A stretch of DNA of 64,000 nt from Butyrivibrio sp. CB08 (lineage in GTDB: Bacteria; Bacillota; Clostridia; Lachnospirales; Lachnospiraceae): contig NZ_RAIR01000007.1 of NCBI RefSeq assembly GCF_003625485.1, forward strand, positions 1 to 64,000, given 5' to 3'. Below, piece by piece: positions 8,659 through 17,024 of this stretch. Position 1 is the stretch's first letter, and each line of letters opens with the position of its first letter. The position numbers and the translations under genes were made by a program. The notes beneath the pieces are model-generated. The model worked only from the letters and a program-made list of their open reading frames with translations, searched no databases and was not told the origin of the DNA.

Positions 8659-8780
8659 CATTCTTCTCTCATCCAGACTGTACTGTCGGTTCTGGAATCT
8701 CACCAGATCAGCCACTTTCATAAGAAAGCGGGTCGCGGACTCTACCGCCGGTTGGGAATTGCACCCTGCCCCGAAGAATT
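8659..8780 (-). promoter_or_regulatory. FMN riboswitch (RFN element)
   Basis: The minus strand reads CTTCGGGGCAGGGTG, then CAATTCCCAACCGGCGGTAG, GTCCGCGA, a variable hairpin, CTGGTGAGATTCCAGAACCG, ACAGTACAGTCTGGATGAG and AGAAG. These are the conserved blocks of the RFN aptamer in the right order. It precedes ribU and is followed by an intrinsic terminator, so it represses transport when FMN is plentiful. Confidence 0.97.
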
Positions 8781-8794
8781 TATTTTATGTTGTT

Positions 8795-8823
8795 ATGTTA
8801 TAACTGCCAAGCCACCATGTCAA
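8795..8823 (-). promoter_or_regulatory. Promoter of the FMN riboswitch-ribU transcript
   Basis: Minus-strand TTGACA (8818-8823) is followed after 17 bp by TAACAT (8795-8800); an alternative -10, TATAAC, lies at 15 bp spacing. Transcription would begin shortly before the aptamer. The -35 is only 6 bp from the -35 of the divergent promoter at 8830. Confidence 0.65.
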
Positions 8824-8829
8824 GCGGAA

Positions 8830-8858
8830 TTGACAACTTTTTTCAGTGAACATATAAT
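8830..8858 (+). promoter_or_regulatory. Consensus sigma-A promoter of the HD-GYP gene
   Basis: Perfect TTGACA (8830-8835), 17-bp spacer, perfect TATAAT (8853-8858). The start point would be near 8865, about 24 nt before the HD-GYP start codon. Confidence 0.88.
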
Positions 8859-8888
8859 TGGAATATCAGTAACAATGAGGGGTTGCGG

Positions 8889-9974
8889 ATGAAGAGGGTT
8901 TTAACAAAAAAGCTATTGCCAGGAATGAAGCTGGCAAACGATGTCTTTTCAGCAGATTCCAACTTAAAGCTTCTTGATAAGGGAACTGTGCTTGATGAAA
9001 AAGACATTGCAAGACTGGCATTTTACTCAGTCATCGACGTACTTATCGAAGATGCGCCTGTTAAAAGTGCTGCTGAGGTTAGTCCTACAATTGAAGGGCT
9101 TACTTATTCTGAGCGTCTAAAACAGTCCGAGGAATTCAAGGAATTCAAACAGGACTTTGAAGCTTGTGCCACAAGGTATGAGCATACCATACAGGACATC
9201 ATTCAGGGCAACAAGGATCTCAACATCGATGACATGATGACTCCTATCTATTCACTTCTTGGTCAGGGAAGAACTGCGTCAGGAATCTTTGACATGCTTC
9301 ACAACCTGCGTCTGTACGACGATGCCACATATACCCACTGTATCAACGTAGCTCTTATCACAAACATTCTGGCACAGTGGCTAAGGTGGAATCCTGAAGA
9401 GGTTGAGATCGCTACCCAGGCTGGTCTTTTCCACGACATCGGAAAAATACTGGTTCCAGAATCCATTATCTCCAAGCCAGGACCACTTACCGACGAGGAG
9501 TACAGTGTCATCAAGACCCATCCACAGAAGGGCTATGATGCCATGAAGAACCTGCCAATAAGCTCCCATGTTAAAAACGCAGCTCTCATGCACCACGAAA
9601 GATGTGATGGCACCGGATATCCGCTTAAGCTCCGTGGTCCACAGATAGATAAATTTGCAAAAGCTGTTGCCATAGCTGACGTATATGATGCCATGACAAG
9701 CGCAAGATACTACCGCGGTCCACTTTGTCCATTCATTGCAATATCAATGTTCGAGGATGAAGGCTTCCAGAGATACGACCCTGAGATGATACTGGCCTTC
9801 CTCCACAACATAGTAAATACATACCTTCGCAACACCGTGCGGCTTAACACAGGCGAGATCGGAGAGATCATCTTCATAAACAGTAATGCTCTTTCAAGGC
9901 CAACCATCAAGGTTGAGAACGACTACATAGACCTTAGCAAGTGCCCCGGGGTATACATACAAGAAATTATTTAA
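8889..9974 (+). CDS. HD-GYP domain phosphodiesterase (probable c-di-GMP hydrolase)
   Basis: HD-GYP proteins hydrolyse cyclic di-GMP (or related cyclic dinucleotides) to linear or mononucleotide products. The 361-residue protein has an N-terminal ~60-residue domain common in clostridial HD-GYP proteins, then a helical segment, then the catalytic domain with HDIGK (182-186), the conserved second histidine in THPQKGYD, and HHERCDGTGYP (235-245). All family metal-site residues appear intact. There is no membrane segment, so it is cytoplasmic. The ATG at 8889 has GAGGGG 6 nt upstream; an in-frame TTG two codons earlier overlaps that site. It is monocistronic with a consensus promoter and a strong terminator. 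Confidence 0.93.
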   Translation: MKRVLTKKLLPGMKLANDVFSADSNLKLLDKGTVLDEKDIARLAFYSVIDVLIEDAPVKSAAEVSPTIEGLTYSERLKQSEEFKEFKQDFEACATRYEHTIQDIIQGNKDLNIDDMMTPIYSLLGQGRTASGIFDMLHNLRLYDDATYTHCINVALITNILAQWLRWNPEEVEIATQAGLFHDIGKILVPESIISKPGPLTDEEYSVIKTHPQKGYDAMKNLPISSHVKNAALMHHERCDGTGYPLKLRGPQIDKFAKAVAIADVYDAMTSARYYRGPLCPFIAISMFEDEGFQRYDPEMILAFLHNIVNTYLRNTVRLNTGEIGEIIFINSNALSRPTIKVENDYIDLSKCPGVYIQEII

Positions 9975-10002
9975 AGCTATCACGCACGATATACAGAAAA
10001 TA

Positions 10003-10036
10003 AAACAGCTGAGAGAACCATTTCTCTCAGCTGTTT
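10003..10036. terminator. Bidirectional terminator between HD-GYP gene and murA
   Basis: A 14-bp perfect stem (AAACAGCTGAGAGA / TCTCTCAGCTGTTT) with a small loop is flanked by TATTTTAT on the plus side and TATTTTC on the minus side. It separates the convergent HD-GYP and murA genes. Confidence 0.9.
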
Positions 10037-10048
10037 ATTTTATACGCA

Positions 10049-11338
10049 TCACGCGTTCTTAAGCTTAAACTTCTGAATATCTCTGTCGTCATCCACCAGC
10101 TCGATCTGTGCACCAAGCTCGCGAAGCTTAACCTCGAAGTCCTCGTAGCCTCTCTGGATGTACTTGATATCCTCAATGGTGGAGTAACCTTCTGCAGTAA
10201 GTGCAGCAATAACAAGGGCTGCTCCTGCACGAAGATCAGGAGCTGACACAGTTGCTCCGGTGTAGCGCTCTACACCTTCGATGATGGCTGTGCTGCCTTC
10301 TACCTTGATGTTGGCTCCCATCCTGGTGAGCTCATCAACATATTTAAATCTGCTCTCGAAAATACTCTCTGTTACAATACTGATACCACTGGCAAGACCA
10401 AGGGCCACTGTGATCTGTGGCTGCATATCCGTAGGGTATCCAGGATATGGCAGTGTCTTAACGTGGGTATTCTGAAGTCTCTTGGCTGCCACAACTCTGA
10501 CTTCATCATCAGACTCGTGGATCTGGCATCCCATCTCAACAAGCTTGGCACTGATGGACTCCAAATGCTTGGGGATTACGTTCTTGACTGTAACATCTCC
10601 CATAGTTGCAGCTGCAGCCAGCATAAATGTGCCCGCCTCTATCTGGTCAGGAATGATTGTATACTCTGTTCCATGGAGCTTCTCAACACCCTTGATACGG
10701 ATAACATCAGTACCTGCACCCTTGATGTTGGCGCCCATGCTGTTAAGGAAGTTGGCAATATCAACCACGTGTGGCTCTTTTGCCGCATTCTCGATGATAG
10801 TCTTACCCTCAGCCATACATGCTGCCATCATGATATTGATGGTTGCACCTACGCTGACAACGTCAAGATAGATGTGATTACCAACGAGCTGTTCTGCCTC
10901 TGCATAGATGATACCCTGAATGGAAACCTTGGCACCAAGTGCAGTAAATCCCTTGATATGCTGGTCGATAGGACGAAGTCCGATGTGACATCCACCAGGA
11001 AGGGCAACACCTGCGCTCTTGTACTTGCCAAGAAGGGCACCAAGAAGGTAGTAACCTGCTCTTATCTTCTTGATATAATCGTTTTCAATTGTATAACTGC
11101 GGATCTGTGAAGCATTGATCTTAACAGAATGCCTGCCTGTTCTCTCAACATATGCACCAATGCTCTCGATAGCCTGAAGCATTGCATTGGTATCTGAAGC
11201 GTCTGGCATATTGTCGATGTAGACAGTCTCATCCGTCATTGTGGCAGCGGCCAAGATTGCAAGGGCAGCGTTCTTGGCGCCACCAATCTCAACCTCGCCA
11301 ACAAGCGGATTTCCGCCTTTTATTATATATTTTTCCAT
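10049..11338 (-). CDS. murA: UDP-N-acetylglucosamine 1-carboxyvinyltransferase
   Basis: MurA transfers enolpyruvate from PEP to UDP-GlcNAc, the first committed step of peptidoglycan synthesis in the cytoplasm. The 429-residue length is typical. Visible are the N-terminal GGAKNAALAIL (19-29, with the Lys-Asn pair) and the loop LPGGCHIGLRPID (113-125), whose Cys117 is the fosfomycin-sensitive nucleophile. PYPGYPTDMQPQ near 307-318 and DLRAGAALVIAAL near the C terminus are also family hallmarks. It has its own promoter at 11374-11402 and ends at the bidirectional terminator, so it looks monocistronic. Many Firmicutes have two MurA copies; which one this is cannot be told here. Confidence 0.96.
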   Translation of the reverse strand: MEKYIIKGGNPLVGEVEIGGAKNAALAILAAATMTDETVYIDNMPDASDTNAMLQAIESIGAYVERTGRHSVKINASQIRSYTIENDYIKKIRAGYYLLGALLGKYKSAGVALPGGCHIGLRPIDQHIKGFTALGAKVSIQGIIYAEAEQLVGNHIYLDVVSVGATINIMMAACMAEGKTIIENAAKEPHVVDIANFLNSMGANIKGAGTDVIRIKGVEKLHGTEYTIIPDQIEAGTFMLAAAATMGDVTVKNVIPKHLESISAKLVEMGCQIHESDDEVRVVAAKRLQNTHVKTLPYPGYPTDMQPQITVALGLASGISIVTESIFESRFKYVDELTRMGANIKVEGSTAIIEGVERYTGATVSAPDLRAGAALVIAALTAEGYSTIEDIKYIQRGYEDFEVKLRELGAQIELVDDDRDIQKFKLKNA

Positions 11339-11373
11339 AAATTTCTCTCTTCGAACCTCTTGAACAAATATAA

Positions 11374-11402
11374 GTTATACCACAAGAAATGTCATTTGTA
11401 AA
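11374..11402 (-). promoter_or_regulatory. Sigma-A promoter of murA
   Basis: Minus-strand TTTACA (11397-11402), 17-bp spacer, TATAAC (11374-11379), each one base from consensus. It lies in the 96-bp gap between the M23 peptidase stop and the murA start. Confidence 0.75.
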
Positions 11403-11434
11403 ACAGCCACAATTCATGCGGTAAAACGCCTATA

Positions 11435-13030
11435 TCAGTTCAGGTAATTAAGAGGATTAACCTGTGATCCGCCGATCAGGATCTCAAAGTGAAGATGTGG
11501 TCCTGTGGATACACCAGTATTTCCTGAAAGAGCGATCCTCTGTCCCTGGGATACAGACTGACCTGCAGAAACCAGTACCTTGGACAGATGTCCGTACCTG
11601 GTTTCCCTGCCATCCGGATGCCTGATATATACACAGTATCCGTATCCACTTCCCCATCCGGCTCTTGTTACAGTTCCGGAAGAAGATGCCACAACTGATG
11701 TTCCAACTGGTGTAGACCAGTCGACACCCTTATGGTATGAGCTGGCGCCCTTGGTTGGACGCTTTCTTCTTCCAAAACCGGAAGTGAGTCTTCCGCCGGA
11801 AATAGGCTTAATATATGTAGGTGGAATCTTAGTTCCTCGCTCTACGATCTTAGGAACTGCCCTGTAGGTGATCTCTTCCTTGACGATCTCCCTGGAGTCC
11901 TCGTTGTGGTCAGTGTAGGTCACAACAGCCACAACCTTGCGGTGTCCAGCAGATGGTTCCTGCAGCACCTTGGTCTGGGTAGTGTACCACGAATCATTGG
12001 GAACGTACTGAACTTCTGCTTCGTAGTCCTCCTCGTAGTACTCCTGTATCTGGTAAACCACAGAAAGCTCAGGCTCTGGAACAGTAACTATAAGGTTATC
12101 CTGTACTCTGATGGTTGTATTTTCATTTTCAAGAGACTCGTTCATTCTGACAAGGTCATCAACAGTCAGGTCAAACTTCTGGGCGATAAGACCCAGTGTA
12201 TCTCCAGACTGAACCTCATAGATCTGGTTAGTCTCTTTATCCTTGGTAACATCATCAATAGCTGTAGCAAGGTCTGTTATCTCACTGTCTGGAAGGTAAC
12301 ACTCAACGATCTCAACCTTGTCCGCAAAATCCATGGACTGAAGTCCCAGCTCATAATCTGAGAAATCCTTGTCGTAGGCAATTGGCTTGGCGTCGTTGAC
12401 GGTCTGTGTAAGGTCAAGGACAAATCCCGCCTGAGGCATGTTATTGGTGATCTCTGCCTTGGCTTCCTCCTTTTTAACCTCTTCCTTGCTCTTAACAATA
12501 GGAGTTAATACATTAACTTCCCTCTCTGTATCCACCACGAGGTCAACGCTGTAGAGCCTTGACTCATCAAAGTTATTAAGTGCTGTAGACAGAAGCTCCA
12601 TTACATCTGAAAGACTTCCAAGGTTAACAGCAAACTCATTGATCTTGATGGAGTATGCACGGTTGAAGGTACTCTTTTCACTGTCACGAAGAATGCCGGT
12701 CATGTTGGCAGCCATGCGGCCTACGGAATCCACCTCCCCAAAGAGCACGTTATCGCCCTCGATGGTGAGATCTGCATAGGAAAGAACCAGCTCGTCGTTG
12801 CCCTTGGCAATGGCGCGTCTGGCCTCTCTGTAAGCCTTATATGCATCCTCCCTGGTTCCAGCTGTTCCAACCACCAGGTTATTAAGTTTTACGGAAAAAA
12901 TATTGTCCCCACCCTTTTCATATTTCACGAGGCTTGGCATAAATAGGATCCACGCCACGATCACCACAAGGGCTGAATGGAGAAACCATATTTTGATCTT
13001 TCTTCTGAAAACTGTCTGAGCTAAATTCAT
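11435..13030 (-). CDS. M23 peptidoglycan endopeptidase with LysM and G5 domains
   Basis: This 531-residue enzyme is anchored by one N-terminal transmembrane helix (about 17-34) and faces the wall. Residues 40-260 are an unassigned region. A LysM peptidoglycan-binding domain lies at 271-316 (YEVQSGDTLGLIAQKF), a G5 domain at about 325-400, and an M23 LytM-type zinc peptidase at 413-528. The zinc ligands and catalytic residues are intact: HKGVDW (433-438), GHLS (480-483) and GPHLHFE (510-516). It should cut peptide crosslinks during growth or division. The domain order resembles SpoIIQ-independent LysM-G5-M23 proteins of clostridia. It follows the coiled-coil gene by 2 bp and is probably co-transcribed with it. 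Confidence 0.92.
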   Translation of the reverse strand: MNLAQTVFRRKIKIWFLHSALVVIVAWILFMPSLVKYEKGGDNIFSVKLNNLVVGTAGTREDAYKAYREARRAIAKGNDELVLSYADLTIEGDNVLFGEVDSVGRMAANMTGILRDSEKSTFNRAYSIKINEFAVNLGSLSDVMELLSTALNNFDESRLYSVDLVVDTEREVNVLTPIVKSKEEVKKEEAKAEITNNMPQAGFVLDLTQTVNDAKPIAYDKDFSDYELGLQSMDFADKVEIVECYLPDSEITDLATAIDDVTKDKETNQIYEVQSGDTLGLIAQKFDLTVDDLVRMNESLENENTTIRVQDNLIVTVPEPELSVVYQIQEYYEEDYEAEVQYVPNDSWYTTQTKVLQEPSAGHRKVVAVVTYTDHNEDSREIVKEEITYRAVPKIVERGTKIPPTYIKPISGGRLTSGFGRRKRPTKGASSYHKGVDWSTPVGTSVVASSSGTVTRAGWGSGYGYCVYIRHPDGRETRYGHLSKVLVSAGQSVSQGQRIALSGNTGVSTGPHLHFEILIGGSQVNPLNYLN

Positions 13031-13032
13031 TA

Positions 13033-13557
13033 TTACATAATACCTAAAATCTTAAGAATATTGATCACAAGATCAGCTGCTGCAATGAGCATAGTGATAA
13101 CAAGAAGTGGAGTAACTGCGCTGTTCTTGGTCTCAACGCCCACCTGAATGGACTCGAGCTTGTTAGTCAGCTCTTTTACCGCTTCCTCGCTCTTCTCCAG
13201 CTTCTTTTTAAGAGTCTCGAACTCCTCGAGCTCCTTGTCCTGGCCCTTTTCAACAATGGCCTGAACGTTTCTATATACCTGAACGCCAACGTCGTGAACT
13301 TTTGTTTCGGAGTCGTCCATCCTCTTTGTGAGGTTCTCAAGAGACTCTAAAGCTCCGTCGATAGCTTTTTTGTGCTCTGCTTCACTAGCCTTGAGCTCAT
13401 CAAACTGGGCCTTGAACTGCTCAGCTTCCTGCTTGGTCCTCTCGGCTTCCATGGCCTCTGCCTGAGCGTTGGCCTTTATAATGTCACGGGTTCCGATCTT
13501 CTCAGCGAGCTTGTCCATAAAGTTTTCCACGATTCTTCCTCCCCATCCATTTGTCAT
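13033..13557 (-). CDS. Coiled-coil protein with C-terminal membrane anchor
   Basis: I do not recognise a family. The 174-residue protein is mostly a charged coiled coil (about 25-140, rich in Glu, Lys and Ala heptads) and ends in one hydrophobic helix (about 149-171, VTPLLVITMLIAAADLVINI). There is no signal peptide, so the coiled coil probably lies in the cytoplasm with the tail in the membrane. It lies 2 bp upstream of the M23 peptidase gene, which suggests a role in placing or regulating that enzyme. The ribosome site GAGGGG is 7-8 nt before the ATG. Upstream lie three 11-bp-spaced direct repeats that look like a response-regulator site. Confidence 0.78.
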   Translation of the reverse strand: MTNGWGGRIVENFMDKLAEKIGTRDIIKANAQAEAMEAERTKQEAEQFKAQFDELKASEAEHKKAIDGALESLENLTKRMDDSETKVHDVGVQVYRNVQAIVEKGQDKELEEFETLKKKLEKSEEAVKELTNKLESIQVGVETKNSAVTPLLVITMLIAAADLVINILKILGIM

Positions 13558-13666
13558 GATTTTGTCCCCTCAGATCTTTGACATCCCATTAAGCTTATCA
13601 TTTATTATGCAAATTAGACAAGTTTATATTGTTTCAAAGATTTTTATTGGACAATTTTACCCTTTG

Positions 13667-13694
13667 TTCACCGGTCGTTCATAATTTGTTCATA
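13667..13694 (+). promoter_or_regulatory. Three direct repeats, OmpR/PhoB-type operator candidate
   Basis: TTCACC (13667), TTCATA (13678) and TTCATA (13689) are spaced exactly 11 bp start to start. This is the phasing used by PhoB/PhoP-type response regulators, and the hexamer fits TT[ACT]A[CT]A in two of three copies. It lies 110-137 bp upstream of the coiled-coil/M23 operon start. The regulator is unknown. Confidence 0.35.
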
Positions 13695-13769
13695 ATTGCC
13701 TTGTATATTAATACCATAGTCGTAAGCAAGGCGGCTAGCTAATTTAGAAAGATAGATTTTTTCATAATA

Positions 13770-13795
13770 GGGTAGGTGCAGCGATGTGCCTACCC
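13770..13795 (-). terminator. Hairpin after the alarmone synthetase gene
   Basis: A 10-bp inverted repeat (GGGTAGGCAC / GTGCACCTACCC region, with two wobble pairs, 6-nt loop) lies 30 bp beyond the synthetase stop. It is followed on the minus strand by TATTATGAAAAAATC, so the U-run is poor and termination may be only partial. Confidence 0.5.
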
Positions 13796-13824
13796 ACTCC
13801 TCATTAATGGGGAAAAGAGCTATC

Positions 13825-14478
13825 TCACTCCCCAGCTTCTACCGCCAGAATCTCATCATTAAGCTGAAGCATCTTCTCATCAAGGTTCGCCACCATGGAC
13901 GCACACTCAAACAGTTCTGAATTGATGTGCTGTGGCGCCTTACCTTCGAACTTGTACTGGATCTTGTGCTCAAGTGAAGCCCAAAAATCCATGGCAACAG
14001 TTCTTATCTGAATCTCCACCTTAACATTGACTATACGGTCAGACAGGTACACCGGAAGGGATACTATCATGTGATAGCTCCTGTATCCGCTCTGCTTGGG
14101 ATTCATAATGTAATCCTTGACAGTCAGTACCTGGATATCCTTCTGATTGCTGATCATCTCAGCAATCCTGTAAATATCAGATGTAAATGAACAGATGATA
14201 CGAATGCCTGCAATGTCATTGACGTAGCGTACCATGTTCTCGATGGTTGATTCGTATCCGTTCCTCTTAAGCTTTTTTACGATGCTCTCAGGAGCCTTAA
14301 CACGGGACTTAACGTGCTCGATGGGGTTATACCTGTGAACCTCCTGGAACTCCTCGTTAAGGATCTCGATCTTGGTCTGGATCTGCTTGAGGGCAGAGTT
14401 ATAAAGGAGGTTTACTTCCTCCCAGGAATTGATGTCATCTGAAAGCTTAACGTCGAAATTTGATAAATCTAATTCCAT
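13825..14478 (-). CDS. Small alarmone synthetase (RelQ/YjbM type)
   Basis: A 217-residue (p)ppGpp synthetase of the single-domain RelA/SpoT group transfers pyrophosphate from ATP to GDP or GTP. It lacks hydrolase, TGS and ACT domains. Visible motifs are VKSRVKAPESIVKKLKRNG (about 55-73), DIAGIRIICSF (88-98), GYRSYHMIVSLPVYL (131-145) and VEIQIRTVAMDFWASLEHK (153-171), which form the synthetase active site. The C-terminal helix resembles the RelQ tetramerisation tail. Its start overlaps the upstream GT2 gene by 10 bp, so the two are co-translated. Confidence 0.9.
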   Translation of the reverse strand: MELDLSNFDVKLSDDINSWEEVNLLYNSALKQIQTKIEILNEEFQEVHRYNPIEHVKSRVKAPESIVKKLKRNGYESTIENMVRYVNDIAGIRIICSFTSDIYRIAEMISNQKDIQVLTVKDYIMNPKQSGYRSYHMIVSLPVYLSDRIVNVKVEIQIRTVAMDFWASLEHKIQYKFEGKAPQHINSELFECASMVANLDEKMLQLNDEILAVEAGE

Positions 14479-15410
14479 TTTGAAAAATACTCCTTATTAG
14501 AAGCTAAGGCCTTTACCAGCCCCTTTGGAAGCTTTTTGTAGTTTCTGCCAAGCTTGTATCCCAAAAATCTGAAGCCGCACATGATAACGTAGTCAGGAAT
14601 AAGGTATCCTTTACCGATGCGCCTGAAGTGCTCCATTGTCTCTTTTACCATCTTCTTGCCTTCAGTCTCGGACTTAAGGTTTCCGAAGATCTCAGGATGC
14701 TCGATCTGTGATACCCCAAGGTCGAAGTTCCTGTGGAACTGCTGAAGGTAAGTGTAGTTGTGGGAGTGGATAACACCGGCCTCTGGAACATACATTATTG
14801 CGTATCCGTTCTGGCAGGCTGTTCCAGCGTAGACCATATCTTCGTTAAAAATGGTCCTCTTAGTGAATCCCCCAAGCTTATCGAAGATCTCGCGCCTGTA
14901 CATAGCACAGACATTGGAGCAGAAGTAAGTCTTGATACCAAGCCTGTCCACGTCGCCTTGGGTCTTCTTGATGGTCTCGTTTGGATAGTTGAACTTGCGG
15001 GCGTATCTCTCAGCCAGGTTACAGTCGCTCTTTGGGTACTGTCGTCCGTAAGCTGCAGCAACGTCACTGTCTTCAAATGCCTTCACCAGGCTGCTTATCA
15101 GCATCTTGTCCCTTGGAAATGCATCCTGGGTCATCATAAGAAAGAACTCTGCCTTAGAAAGCTCAACGCCCTGGTTACGGGTATTGCCGTGGTCGAAATC
15201 TCTTTTGTCCACGTGCCTTAATATGATGTTGTCGTACTTCTCAAGCGGATTCTTGCCCGCCTTATCAAGAAGCTCTTTCCAGTAGCGCTCCTCAGTGTTC
15301 ATGAGGATGATGTGATCCGGAGCAAGTGCCTGCTTCTCCAGGTCATCGATCAGGCTGAAAAGAGATATATCCGGTTTGTAAGTCGGAATAATGACATCAA
15401 CTGTGCTCAT
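14469..15410 (-). CDS. Glycosyltransferase family 2, rhamnosyltransferase-like
   Basis: This 313-residue GT-A enzyme starts VDVIIPTYKPD, has KRDFDHGNTRNQG (about 69-81), the acidic MTQDAFP region (about 93-99) in place of a classical DXD, and FNEDMVYAG near 179-187. The KRDFDHGxTRN block is shared with rhamnosyl- and related transferases of O-antigen loci. The start at 15410 has AAAGG 7 nt upstream; the frame also stays open to 15443, but that part overlaps a terminator hairpin. A strong terminator ends only 2-3 nt before the ribosome site, so expression must depend on read-through or antitermination. It overlaps the alarmone synthetase gene. Confidence 0.87.
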   Translation of the reverse strand: MSTVDVIIPTYKPDISLFSLIDDLEKQALAPDHIILMNTEERYWKELLDKAGKNPLEKYDNIILRHVDKRDFDHGNTRNQGVELSKAEFFLMMTQDAFPRDKMLISSLVKAFEDSDVAAAYGRQYPKSDCNLAERYARKFNYPNETIKKTQGDVDRLGIKTYFCSNVCAMYRREIFDKLGGFTKRTIFNEDMVYAGTACQNGYAIMYVPEAGVIHSHNYTYLQQFHRNFDLGVSQIEHPEIFGNLKSETEGKKMVKETMEHFRRIGKGYLIPDYVIMCGFRFLGYKLGRNYKKLPKGLVKALASNKEYFSKWN

Positions 15411-15422
15411 TTTGTTACCTTT

Positions 15423-15459
15423 GTAAAACAGGGCCAGGCTCAATGTGAACCCAGCCCTG
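15423..15459 (-). terminator. Strong terminator or attenuator between LCP gene and GT2
   Basis: Minus-strand CAGGGCTGGGTTCA / TGAGCCTGGCCCTG forms a 14-bp stem (three wobble pairs) with a 3-nt loop, followed by TTTT. The ribosome site of the next gene starts 2 bases after the T-run, leaving no room for a promoter in between. Confidence 0.8.
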
Positions 15460-15508
15460 ATAGAATACTACATTTTGGAACTGACTCTTTTTGGCAAAAG
15501 AGCTATCG

Positions 15509-16927
15509 TCAGTTTCCAAGATATCTGCTAACGTCAGCTGCAATCTTGTCTGAATATTTCTGAACGTCTGATGAAACCTCGTAGTTGGCGTCGTCGAACA
15601 GGAACTGGTGGAGCCACTTAACGTTGCCCTGAAGATCCTTAGGAAGTACGCAGCTACCTGCCTTACCCATGGTGCCTGTTGCACGCATCTCCTCGTAAGG
15701 GAATCCGTTGTTATCAACGATCTCGTAGTTAGTGAGGTTCTTAAGCAGTGGAAGGATATCCTCTGTAAGATCCATTGATGTATAGATATGGCCAAATGCC
15801 TTGTTAGCCACATTCTCAAGCTGTGAGTAGTTCATGCCCTTAGCCTTGTCCATGCAGGCCATAAGTACAGTTCTCTGTCTCTCAGCACGCTTGAAGTCAT
15901 CACCTGCTGTGTATCTGATACGGCAGTAAGCTGTTGCCTGAAGGCCGTTCAGTGTCTGCAATCCAGCGCTTGTTACAGGCTCGTAGTTGAGCTTTAATTC
16001 CTGAGCCATTGTGGACTGGTAGTTGTTAAGGTGAGAGATCTCAGCGTCTGTAACGTCGATCTCAACGCCACCAAGAGCATCAACAACCTCTGTAAGTCCT
16101 CTGAAACCAATTGTAACGAAGTCCTGAATATCCATATCCAGGTTCATGTTAAGCATTGAGATAGCCTGCTCAGGACCACCCTGGGCGTAAGCTGCGTTAC
16201 ACTTGGTGTAAGTATCATTAGAAAGGTTAAGATATGTATCACGATATACGGAGCAGAGCTTAACATCACCAGTTGCATTGTTGATAGATGCGATCATGAT
16301 CGTATCTGATCTTGTGTTCTTGGTGAGCGCCTCCTCACGGGAGTCAACACCAAAGAGTGCGATGTTGGTGTATCCGGACATCTCCTGGTTGTTGGCAACT
16401 GTCTCACTGATTGACTTGGTGATAGCTTCCTCGTTGAGGTTAACCTTACCAACCTTGGTTACGTCTACCTTGAAGAACAGTGTGTAAGCAACATACACAA
16501 GTACGCATGCTACAAGTACCTCAGCAACCAAAAGAACTATTGCCTTAGTGCTGCTCTTTTTCTTGCCTCCATTGCCTCCGCGGCCGTTTCCACCACGGGA
16601 GCCGCCACGTGAGCTTGAACCTCTTGAAGAGCTGCTTGGACGTCCGCCATTTCTGCTGGAGCCGGCGCTGCTTGAACGGCCTGAACCGTTTCTGCTAGAG
16701 CCGTTTCTGCTGCTCCTTACAGGCTCGCGGTCGTACTCACTTCTGGAACTGCGACCAGCTGCAGGTCTTCCGCCATCTCTTCTTGCAGGACGTCTATCGT
16801 CTCTGTCGTAGTCGTCCTCGTATCTGTCGTCATACCTGTCGTCGTATCTATCGTCGTATCTGTCGTCACGTCTGCGAGAAGATCTTCTCTCATCTCTCTC
16901 GTAGTACTCATCGTCTCTATTTGACAT
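15509..16927 (-). CDS. LytR-CpsA-Psr (LCP) family wall-polymer ligase
   Basis: LCP enzymes move undecaprenyl-pyrophosphate-linked glycopolymers onto peptidoglycan outside the membrane. This 472-residue protein has a long cytoplasmic N terminus: tandem Arg-Tyr-Asp-Asp repeats (20-44), then a Ser/Arg/Gly-rich basic stretch (46-124). A transmembrane helix follows (128-152) and then the LCP domain (about 188-400). Core residues are visible in LFGVDSREE, NTRSDTIMIASI, SVYRDTYL and the later RYTAGDDFKRAERQR. The start at 16927 follows GGAG and AAGGG; the frame is open upstream to 17035 but overlaps the sugar transferase gene. It is probably co-transcribed with that gene, 97 bp upstream. Confidence 0.92.
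   Translation of the reverse strand: MSNRDDEYYERDERRSSRRRDDRYDDRYDDRYDDRYEDDYDRDDRRPARRDGGRPAAGRSSRSEYDREPVRSSRNGSSRNGSGRSSSAGSSRNGGRPSSSSRGSSSRGGSRGGNGRGGNGGKKKSSTKAIVLLVAEVLVACVLVYVAYTLFFKVDVTKVGKVNLNEEAITKSISETVANNQEMSGYTNIALFGVDSREEALTKNTRSDTIMIASINNATGDVKLCSVYRDTYLNLSNDTYTKCNAAYAQGGPEQAISMLNMNLDMDIQDFVTIGFRGLTEVVDALGGVEIDVTDAEISHLNNYQSTMAQELKLNYEPVTSAGLQTLNGLQATAYCRIRYTAGDDFKRAERQRTVLMACMDKAKGMNYSQLENVANKAFGHIYTSMDLTEDILPLLKNLTNYEIVDNNGFPYEEMRATGTMGKAGSCVLPKDLQGNVKWLHQFLFDDANYEVSSDVQKYSDKIAADVSRYLGN
16796..16867 (-). repeat. Tandem 12-bp repeat encoding Arg-Tyr-Asp-Asp units
   Basis: The LCP gene contains four to five near-identical 12-bp units (GATGACAGATAC-like on the minus strand) encoding DDRY repeats. 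Such repeats can change copy number by slippage in steps of four residues without frameshift. Confidence 0.75.
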
Positions 16928-17024
16928 GATCCCTTTTCTCCTCTTATCCCAACAAACTTTTAATACTAAATTTAATAAAATGCAAAATTGCACCAATATA
17001 TTTTGCCACATATCAGTGCAATTA

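Noticed and set aside
16796..16867. CRISPR-like short repeats
   Set aside because: The units are 12 bp, in frame, without spacers and inside the LCP coding region.
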